In this document: piece after piece, positions 1 to 5,484 of the stretch | Position numbering within the stretch: the stretch's first letter is position 1 | Layout of the letters: every line of letters starts with the position of its first letter | Origin: Oxalobacteraceae bacterium | GTDB lineage: Bacteria > Pseudomonadota > Gammaproteobacteria > Burkholderiales > Burkholderiaceae_D | Reading direction: 5' to 3' | Assembly (NCBI GenBank): GCA_003537575.1 | Contig: DPRS01000016.1 | Span: 140,436 to 157,212, forward strand | DNA: 16,777 bases | Translations under genes and position numbers: made by a program | Notes under the pieces: model-generated | Told to the model about the DNA's origin: nothing | Databases searched by the model: none | The model's input: only the letters and a program-made list of their open reading frames with translations

Positions 1-792
1 GAACCAGAACAGGTGCTGCCACAAGAGCGGATCGCCGCCTTTTTCAGCGACGAAAAAGGGCCAGTAAAAGCTGCGTTCCAATTCCAGCAGCACGGTGCCG
101 AGGATCACTGCCGGAAAGGCGAAGATGATCATGCCGGCGAACACCAGCATGGCCCAGCCGAAGATGGGGATCTTGTCGAGAGTCATGCCGGGCGCGCGGG
201 TGCGCAGCACGCCGATCACGATTTCGATGGCGCCGGCAATGGCCGAGATTTCGATGAAGCCGATCCCCAGCAGCCAGAAGTCGGCGTTGGCTCCCGGCGA
301 GAATTTGTAGCTGGACAGCGGCGGGTACATGAACCAGCCGCTGTCAGGCGCCATGTCGAAGAACAGGCTGCAGAAAAACACCAGGCCGCCGACCGCGTAG
401 GCCCAGTACGCATAGGCCGACAAGCGCGGGAACGGCAGGTCGCGCGCAGCCAGCATGTTCGGCAGCAGCAGCACGCCCATCGCCTCGACCGCCGGCACGG
501 CGAACAGGAACATCATGATGGTGCCGTGCATGGTGAACAGCTGGTTATAGGTCTGATAGCTGATCAGGTCATTGTCGGGCACGGCCAGCTGGGTGCGCAT
601 CATCAATGCCAGCACGCCGGCCAGCAAAAAGAACAGGAAAGCGGTACCGATATAGAACAGGCCGATGTAGGTATTGTTGACGACGGTGATGAAGCTGAAG
701 CCTTTCGGCGGTTGCCAGACACGCGTCAGCAGATCGGTTTCTGCCTGCGGGCGCGGGGCGGGATTGGGGAGGGCGTCGTCGCGTTCTGCCAT
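1..792 (-). CDS. ctaD: Cytochrome c oxidase subunit I, N-terminal 264 residues (runs off the window)
   Basis: Catalytic haem-copper subunit of an aa3/caa3-type terminal oxidase, which reduces O2 with electrons from cytochrome c and pumps protons across the inner membrane. The visible part reads MAERDDALPN at the start, has several hydrophobic segments, and carries the haem a ligand His89 in the context FTMHGTIMMF. It stops at LLWQHLFWF, immediately before where the family has the GHPEVY CuB-ligand motif, so the gene is truncated only by the window. Asp118 in ARDLPFPR aligns with the D-channel entrance Asp, but the flanking Asn positions of the canonical A1 enzymes are Val and Ala here. The start has an upstream GAGGT that overlaps the end of the antiporter gene, 7 bp away, so the two are co-transcribed and probably translationally coupled. 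Whether subunit III is fused at the C-terminus cannot be seen. Confidence 0.95.
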   Translation of the reverse strand, partial: MAERDDALPNPAPRPQAETDLLTRVWQPPKGFSFITVVNNTYIGLFYIGTAFLFFLLAGVLALMMRTQLAVPDNDLISYQTYNQLFTMHGTIMMFLFAVPAVEAMGVLLLPNMLAARDLPFPRLSAYAYWAYAVGGLVFFCSLFFDMAPDSGWFMYPPLSSYKFSPGANADFWLLGIGFIEISAIAGAIEIVIGVLRTRAPGMTLDKIPIFGWAMLVFAGMIIFAFPAVILGTVLLELERSFYWPFFVAEKGGDPLLWQHLFWF

Positions 793-799
793 GGCGCGG

Positions 800-1891
800 T
801 TACCTCAACTGGTACAGGATGAACAGGCCGGCGAAATAGGCGCACAGGGTGGCGAGCGAATCGAAACCCATGCGGGCAATCGTCCTGTTGCGGCGCTCGA
901 TCAGGCCGATCAGGTAAATCGTGGTCAGCGCGATGCCCAATAACGCCGCGAACAGGGAAAAGCCGCTGATCGCGTTAAAGACCAGCTCTCCCCGGGATAT
1001 TGCGTCGACCAGAAAAATCAGGGCGAGGTTGAAAAGGTTCGTGCCGAAGATGTCGGAAATGGCCATTTCATACTGGTGCAGGCGCAGGGCGGCGACGACG
1101 GCGCTGATGTCCGGCAGCGACGTCGAAAGCGCCAGAAAGACGGCACCCATGAAGCTCTGGCCCAGGCCGGTTTGACGGGCAATCGCATCGCCGGTCTGGC
1201 TGAGGAAAAAACCGGCAATCATGATGACGGCGGCGCCGATGGCGATTTTTGCCGACGCCGCTCCAAGGGATTCCTCGCCGCTGGCCTGGCTGGCGCCATT
1301 GTCGCCGTTACTGCCATTGACGCCATTGTCAGCTTCGTGCGGTTCATGTGCCTGCTGAGCCGCGTCCTTGTCCTGAGCTTCCCACGGCGTCCGTTTTTCG
1401 GCGCGCGACAACATCCACACCGACCAGAAAAACGTGCCGATCAGCAGCCAGGACCATGCCCCCACGCCGAATAGCGGAATGTCGCCTATCGTAATGGCCG
1501 CGCCAACGATAACCAGCATCAATATGCCCAATGCTGCCTGCAGCAGCAGAACCGGCGAATACACGACGACGGTCAGCGCGCCTCTTCCGATCAATGCATC
1601 GCAGCCGGCCAGAATCGCTTTTTGCATCACCACCCCGCCGATCAGGTTGTTTACCGACAGCACCGGGTTTGCGTCGAGAGCGGAGAAGATCGCTACCGCC
1701 AGTTCTGGCAAGGTAGTGATCCCGCCAAGCAGCACCAGCCCGATGGCCGCCCGGCCGATCCCGGTAATGCGCGCAATGGCATCGGCATAGTGCGTGATGC
1801 GCGTGCCGGCCACCCACACAACGCAAGCTGATGTCGCAAACACCGCGATGTTGATCCACAAGGAAGATTTTTCAAATTGCAGAAATTCCAT
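800..1891 (-). CDS. Sodium/calcium exchanger-family (CaCA) membrane antiporter
   Basis: A 363-residue integral membrane protein with the two inverted alpha repeats of the Ca2+/cation antiporter superfamily. Repeat 1 lies at about 50-90 and contains ITTLPELAV with Glu63. Repeat 2 lies at about 249-292 and contains STSLPDISA with Asp261 and DIFGTNLFN with Asp280. About five hydrophobic segments lie on each side of a hydrophilic loop (about 162-213). An acidic Glu/Asp pair at the two ion-binding positions is known from K+-dependent exchangers (NCKX), whereas prokaryotic NCX_Mj has Glu/Glu, so the ion preference cannot be assigned. The loop includes four NG dipeptides spaced three residues apart, encoded by a 9-bp repeat. 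The gene lies between coxB (35-bp gap) and ctaD (7-bp gap), so it belongs to the oxidase operon. It probably moves Ca2+ or another cation against H+ or Na+. The family call is firm; the substrate is inferred. Confidence 0.85.
   Translation of the reverse strand: MEFLQFEKSSLWINIAVFATSACVVWVAGTRITHYADAIARITGIGRAAIGLVLLGGITTLPELAVAIFSALDANPVLSVNNLIGGVVMQKAILAGCDALIGRGALTVVVYSPVLLLQAALGILMLVIVGAAITIGDIPLFGVGAWSWLLIGTFFWSVWMLSRAEKRTPWEAQDKDAAQQAHEPHEADNGVNGSNGDNGASQASGEESLGAASAKIAIGAAVIMIAGFFLSQTGDAIARQTGLGQSFMGAVFLALSTSLPDISAVVAALRLHQYEMAISDIFGTNLFNLALIFLVDAISRGELVFNAISGFSLFAALLGIALTTIYLIGLIERRNRTIARMGFDSLATLCAYFAGLFILYQLR
1295..1330. repeat. In-frame 9-bp minisatellite (4 units) in the antiporter loop
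   Basis: Four consecutive 9-bp units on the + strand: gccattgtc, gccgttact, gccattgac, gccattgtc. They encode the NG-rich part of the cytoplasmic loop (about residues 188-199) of the antiporter. The unit is a multiple of three, so slippage would change loop length without a frameshift. Confidence 0.7.
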
Positions 1892-1926
1892 GGAGATGGG
1901 CCTTTTTCAGGAATTGCTGCGGCCGG

Positions 1927-2910
1927 TCACTGCAGGCTCGCCAGGTAAGCGGCCAGCCCGCGCAATTCATGGCCGGAAAACTGGTTGAACGACGGCATCC
2001 GGCTGCCCGGCTTGATCTGCTGGCTTCCGGTGATCCATCCGGCGATCGTGCCAGGATTGTTCGGCAATGTTCCCGCCGCCAGCGACGCTCGGCTGCCGAC
2101 ATGCGTCAAGTCCGGCCCCAGCTTGCCGGCCGCGGCTGTGCCGCGCACCGTATGGCACTGTCCGCAGCGGTTATCTAGAAAGAGTCGCTGCCCGAGGTGC
2201 TGCAAATCGTCCCGCGGCGTGGCGGCGGGACGCATCTGCGCCGCCAGCCAGGCCTCGAATGCCGGCGGCTCCTCGGCGATCACGTACAAGGCCATCTTGG
2301 CATGTTGCGCGCCGCAATACTCGGCGCACTGGCCACGAAAACTGCCCGGCGCATCGGCTTGCAGGCGCAAGCGGTTGACCCGGCCCGGGATCAGGTCGAG
2401 CTTCCCCGCCAGGTTCGGCACCCAGAAGCTGTGGATCACTTCCGTACTTTTTAACAGGACCTCGGCCGATTTGCCTACCGGCAGATGGATTTCATTCGCG
2501 CTTTCCAGCAGCACCTTGCCGGCCGCATCCAGATAGCGCACGCGCCACCACCACAGTTCGCCGGTAACTTCGATACGGATTGCTGCCGGCTCGCGCTTGC
2601 CGGCAACCGTGTCGGAAGAAAACGTGTAGACCAGGAGCGCCGACAGCACGACCACGGGAAACGCGATGCCTCCGCCGATGATCAGGCTGCGGTGCGACAG
2701 CCATTCACGCCGGGGCTGGGGAGCGAACAAGGCAATGCCTGCAAGCAGGATTACGACAAAAAAAATCAGCCCGCCACCGATGAACAGAATCCAGCTGATT
2801 TCGGCAATCAGCGCGGCATCCTCTCCTTTCGGATGCAGTACCGATTGCACCTGTCCAGGGGCTGTCACGGGCAACAAGGCCAACAGGATCAGGATCGGAC
2901 GGGATGGCAT
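1927..2910 (-). CDS. coxB: Cytochrome c oxidase subunit II with fused C-terminal cytochrome c domain
   Basis: A 327-residue subunit II of a caa3-type oxidase; it takes electrons from cytochrome c at the periplasmic face and passes them to subunit I. Residues 1-20 look like a signal peptide. Transmembrane helices lie at about 37-62 and 76-95. The aromatic stretch ELWWWRVRY (118-126) is the usual electron-entry patch. All CuA ligands are present: His160, then Cys195, Glu197, Cys199, His203 and Met206 in CAEYCGAQHAKM. A class I cytochrome c domain follows, with CGQCH (249-253) and axial Met305 in SRMPSF. This extra haem is what distinguishes caa3 from aa3 subunit II. It is the first gene of the leftward operon coxB, antiporter, ctaD. 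The Shine-Dalgarno sequence is weak, but the chosen ATG gives a sensible signal peptide. Confidence 0.95.
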   Translation of the reverse strand: MPSRPILILLALLPVTAPGQVQSVLHPKGEDAALIAEISWILFIGGGLIFFVVILLAGIALFAPQPRREWLSHRSLIIGGGIAFPVVVLSALLVYTFSSDTVAGKREPAAIRIEVTGELWWWRVRYLDAAGKVLLESANEIHLPVGKSAEVLLKSTEVIHSFWVPNLAGKLDLIPGRVNRLRLQADAPGSFRGQCAEYCGAQHAKMALYVIAEEPPAFEAWLAAQMRPAATPRDDLQHLGQRLFLDNRCGQCHTVRGTAAAGKLGPDLTHVGSRASLAAGTLPNNPGTIAGWITGSQQIKPGSRMPSFNQFSGHELRGLAAYLASLQ

Positions 2911-2944
2911 CGGTTTCGGTAATGAACTGACAGAATAAATTGCG

Positions 2945-2969
2945 ATGAGTTGATTGAATGAGTTGATTG
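2945..2969. repeat. Tandem 12-bp direct repeat, candidate upstream regulator site
   Basis: The sequence ATGAGTTGATTG occurs twice (2945-2956 and 2958-2969) with a period of 13 bp in the divergent coxB/ctaG spacer. A partial third copy, GATGAG, follows. It lies 105-130 bp upstream of the start predicted from the sigma-54 promoter, the usual range for an enhancer-binding protein. On the minus strand each unit resembles the IHF core (AATCAA-N4-TT), so IHF binding is an alternative. It also lies 35-60 bp upstream of the coxB start codon and could act on that gene instead. Confidence 0.5.
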
Positions 2970-3048
2970 TGATGAGCGTTCAAGTTGCTGCACGGCGAAT
3001 TGCAAGTCGCTCCCGCCTGCGCAGTCATGCACGCGGCATACCATTGGC

Positions 3049-3064
3049 TGGCACCCTTGTTGCT
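3049..3064 (+). promoter_or_regulatory. Candidate sigma-54 (-24/-12) promoter for the ctaG operon
   Basis: The 16-mer TGGCACCCTTGTTGCT fits the consensus TGGCAC-N5-TTGC[A/T] at every fixed position. The invariant GG (3050-3051) and GC (3062-3063) are separated by exactly 10 bp. The predicted transcription start is near 3075, about 50 bp upstream of the ctaG ATG. No convincing sigma-70 promoter was seen in the same orientation. Activation by a bacterial enhancer-binding protein would be required; none is encoded in the window. Confidence 0.55.
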
Positions 3065-3125
3065 GGCAAAGATATTGCACTGGCTATCCTGATCCAAAGT
3101 GCTTCACCTAATATTGTTATCCCTC

Positions 3126-4214
3126 ATGACGCTTTCATTGGTTCTGCGTTCCTGCCTGTTTGTCGCTGGCGCAAGCTTGTCCTTGCCGGTTGCCGCCCAT
3201 GGAAGCGCGGCGGGCGCCGATGCGGTGCGCCTGCTTGCGTGGCAAGCCGAGGGCTGGATTGCTGTCAGCGTGGTGATGATGGCCGTCATGCTGCTGGCGC
3301 GTTTTGCCGCCAGCAGCAAGCCGCTGGCGGCATGGGGAGCGCTGTTGTCGGTGCTGGCGCTTACGAGCCTTGCAGCTGTTCTCTGGCAAGTTGATCGCTG
3401 GGTGCTGGGCGGCCTGGTGGCCGGCATCTGGTTGTATGCCGTTGGCCTGCACCGGCTCTGGGGTGCGGCGCATTTCGGCGCTGGCATTCCGGCAGGATGC
3501 GCCGCCTGTTATTTCGCCGGGATGGCGCTGCTGGTCGTGGCCTTGATGTCGCCGGTCGATGCCATCGGCGAACACCTGTTTTCGATGCACATGGTGCAGC
3601 ATGAATTGATGATGCTGGTCGCCGCGCCGCTGATCGTCGCCGGCAATCCGCTGACTGCCTGCATCTGGGCATTTTCCCCTCCGGCGCGCGTCCGCATCGG
3701 CCGCCTGCTTCACAGCCGCTCGCTGCGGTGGCTGCGGCAGTTGTGGCACTTGCTGACGCAAGCGCTGGCGGCGTGGCTGCTGCATGCGCTGGTCCTGTGG
3801 GCATGGCATTTTCCCACTCTGTTTTCCGCCAGCCTGGCCGATGACGGCGTGCATACGCTGCAGCACATCAGCTTCCTGGGCTCGGCGCTGCTGTTCTGGG
3901 CCGCGCTGCTCGGCCCGCATGCGCGGTTGCGGGCAAATCGGCAGGGGCTGGCCGCGGTGTACGTGCTGACCACCGCGATCCACACCGGCGCCCTCGGCGC
4001 CCTGCTGACTTTTTCGCCGCGCGCCTGGTATCCGGATTATGCCGGCCGCACCGAGGATTGGGGACTGACGCTGCTCGAAGACCAGCAGCTGGGCGGCTTG
4101 ATCATGTGGGTTCCTGCCGGATTCCTGCTGCTGGCGGCCGGCCTCTGGCTTGCCGCGCGCATGCTGGCGCCGCGCGGCAATGGGCTGCGCGACTGGCAGC
4201 CGGCGGGGCGCTAG
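3126..4214 (+). CDS. ctaG: Cytochrome c oxidase assembly protein, CtaG (caa3_CtaG) family
   Basis: A 362-residue polytopic inner-membrane protein of the caa3_CtaG family, needed in Bacillus for maturation of the caa3 oxidase and thought to act in copper insertion. The hallmark is the His/Met-rich stretch SMHMVQHELMMLVAAPLIVAGNP, encoded around 3586-3650. Further conserved parts are HALVLWAWHFP with the following LQHISFL, and FSPRAWYPDYAG with DQQLGGLIMWVP near the C-terminus. About eight hydrophobic helices are visible, and the N-terminus resembles a signal sequence ending near VAAHG. I chose ATG 3126; an in-frame GTG at 3099 would add nine hydrophobic residues, and neither start has a good Shine-Dalgarno sequence. 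It is the first gene of the rightward operon and serves the oxidase encoded divergently. Confidence 0.92.
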   Translation: MTLSLVLRSCLFVAGASLSLPVAAHGSAAGADAVRLLAWQAEGWIAVSVVMMAVMLLARFAASSKPLAAWGALLSVLALTSLAAVLWQVDRWVLGGLVAGIWLYAVGLHRLWGAAHFGAGIPAGCAACYFAGMALLVVALMSPVDAIGEHLFSMHMVQHELMMLVAAPLIVAGNPLTACIWAFSPPARVRIGRLLHSRSLRWLRQLWHLLTQALAAWLLHALVLWAWHFPTLFSASLADDGVHTLQHISFLGSALLFWAALLGPHARLRANRQGLAAVYVLTTAIHTGALGALLTFSPRAWYPDYAGRTEDWGLTLLEDQQLGGLIMWVPAGFLLLAAGLWLAARMLAPRGNGLRDWQPAGR

Positions 4215-4243
4215 TGTCCTGCAGGGCTCTCGTCACGAGCGGC

Positions 4244-4603
4244 ATGTTCAAGATGCTGCCATGCCTGGTCGTGGCGCTGGGCCTGTGCGGCTGCCAGAAA
4301 AGCGCGACGGTGGCGGTGCCGCAGGGGAATGCCGAGCGCGGCGAGTTGCTTGTCGCGCGTTACGGTTGCGCGGCCTGCCATGCCTTGCCCGGCGCGCTTA
4401 ACCAGGGCGCCAATGTCGGTCCGCCGCTGTTCGGGATGGCGCGCCGCGGGTATATCGGCGGCGTGCTGCCGAATACGCCGGACAACATGGTGCGCTGGCT
4501 GCAGGATCCGCCGCAGGTCGACCCGCGCACCGCGATGCCCAGCCTGGGAGTGTCGGCGGCGGAAGCGGCCGATATCACGGCCTGGCTGTACACGCTGAAA
4601 TAG
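4244..4603 (+). CDS. Monohaem class I cytochrome c, probable lipoprotein
   Basis: A 119-residue periplasm-facing cytochrome c. The N-terminus MFKMLPCLVVALGLCGC reads as a lipoprotein signal with the lipobox Cys at 17. Haem attachment is C42-A-A-C-H46, and the likely axial ligand is Met98 in TAMPSL. It probably carries electrons to the CuA/cytochrome c domain of CoxB; this is inferred from context. A GTG at 4214 overlaps the ctaG stop and would add ten residues, but I prefer ATG 4244 because it gives a standard lipoprotein leader. The middle of the protein (GYIGGVLPNTPDNMVRWLQ) is nearly identical to part of the next gene product. The stop is 8 bp before the next start. Confidence 0.88.
   Translation: MFKMLPCLVVALGLCGCQKSATVAVPQGNAERGELLVARYGCAACHALPGALNQGANVGPPLFGMARRGYIGGVLPNTPDNMVRWLQDPPQVDPRTAMPSLGVSAAEAADITAWLYTLK
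4451..4525. repeat. Copy 1 of a 75-bp cytochrome c duplication
   Basis: Matches 5323-5397 at 69 of 75 positions by hand alignment, offset 872 bp in the same orientation. It encodes the segment YIGGVLPNTPDNMVRWLQ and what follows in the monohaem cytochrome. Confidence 0.85.
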
Positions 4604-4611
4604 GGAGGCCG

Positions 4612-5484
4612 ATGAATATTCGAATCAGAACGCTGGCCTTGCTGCTATTGATGGGCGCGGCCGCCGCCGCCAGCATTGCCCATTTCGGCTTGTACGATAT
4701 CGCCGCCACCGAGCAGCATACGAAACCGGTATATCTTTTGCTCGACCATGCCATGCGCAAGTCGGTCAGCAAGCGCGCGGACGGGATAGCGGTGCCGGAC
4801 CTCTCCGGCGAGCCGCGTATCCACAATGGTCTCGCGCACTATCGCGCGCATTGCCTGCAATGCCATGGCGCGCCGGGCGTGGCGCCGGAGCCGTTCAGCT
4901 ACGGCATGACGCCGGCGCCGGCCAGCATGGTGATCACCGCGCGTGAATGGCCGCCGGCCGAGCTGTTCTGGACAGTCAAGCATGGCATCAAGATGAGCGG
5001 CATGCCGGCCTGGGAATACCGGCTGAGCGATACGGAAATCTGGGATGTCGTGGCGTTCGTCCGGCGCTTGCCGGCGCTGTCGCCGCAGGCGTATCAGCAG
5101 TTGAGCCGGCAGGTGCCGCCGTTGCATGCAAGCGCAGAGCCGGCTGGCTTGCCCGGCGCGCCTGCCAAGGATGCGCTTGCCGCTGGCCCGATGCCAGGTG
5201 ATGCGGAGGCCGGTAAACGGGCGCTGCAGCAGCACCTGTGCCTCACCTGTCACGAGATTCCTGGCATCGTCGGCCAGAATGCGCCGGTCGGGCCGCCGCT
5301 CAACGGTATTGCCGGCAGGCGCTATATCGGCGGCGTGTTGCCGAATACGCCGGAAAACATGGTGCGCTGGCTGCAGAATCCGCAGCAATTCGACCCGCTG
5401 TCGGCGATGCCGAATCTGCAGCTGAGCGAAAAGGATGCGCGCGACATGGCGGCATTTCTCTACACGCTGGAGGACCTCGACTGA
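4612..5484 (+). CDS. Dihaem cytochrome c, membrane-anchored or secreted
   Basis: A 290-residue protein with an N-terminal hydrophobic segment (about 6-24) acting as a signal or anchor, then two cytochrome c domains. Domain 1 has C81-L-Q-C-H85 with a likely axial Met131 in GMPAW. Domain 2 has C210-L-T-C-H214 with a likely axial Met266 in SAMPNL. A Pro/Ala-rich linker (about 155-195) joins them. Domain 2 is a close relative of the whole preceding monohaem cytochrome, so this gene looks like a fusion of a different cytochrome domain to a copy of its neighbour. The start is supported by GGAGG at 4604-4608. Its likely role is a periplasmic electron wire to the caa3 oxidase; the donor is not known. 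Its stop codon overlaps the start of the GH15 gene. Confidence 0.92.
   Translation: MNIRIRTLALLLLMGAAAAASIAHFGLYDIAATEQHTKPVYLLLDHAMRKSVSKRADGIAVPDLSGEPRIHNGLAHYRAHCLQCHGAPGVAPEPFSYGMTPAPASMVITAREWPPAELFWTVKHGIKMSGMPAWEYRLSDTEIWDVVAFVRRLPALSPQAYQQLSRQVPPLHASAEPAGLPGAPAKDALAAGPMPGDAEAGKRALQQHLCLTCHEIPGIVGQNAPVGPPLNGIAGRRYIGGVLPNTPENMVRWLQNPQQFDPLSAMPNLQLSEKDARDMAAFLYTLEDLD
5323..5397. repeat. Copy 2 of a 75-bp cytochrome c duplication
   Basis: Partner of 4451-4525, with six differences in 75 bases, lying within domain 2 of the dihaem cytochrome. Several of the differences are synonymous. Confidence 0.85.

Noticed and set aside
13..822. 269-aa rightward ORF opposite ctaD
   Set aside because: Antisense to the clear cytochrome oxidase subunit I frame; composition typical of a shadow.
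3018..3042. TGGTATGCCGCGTGCA-like sequence on the minus strand as a second sigma-54 promoter for coxB
   Set aside because: The spacing is right, but both the -24 and -12 elements deviate from consensus, so it is not better than chance.
3135..3983. 282-aa leftward ORF opposite ctaG
   Set aside because: Gln/Arg/His-rich antisense shadow of ctaG; no recognisable domain.
5238..5483. N-terminal extension of the GH15 protein by 82 residues
   Set aside because: It lies entirely inside the dihaem cytochrome gene in another frame. The overlapped ATG at 5484 with its GGAGGA matches the family start.
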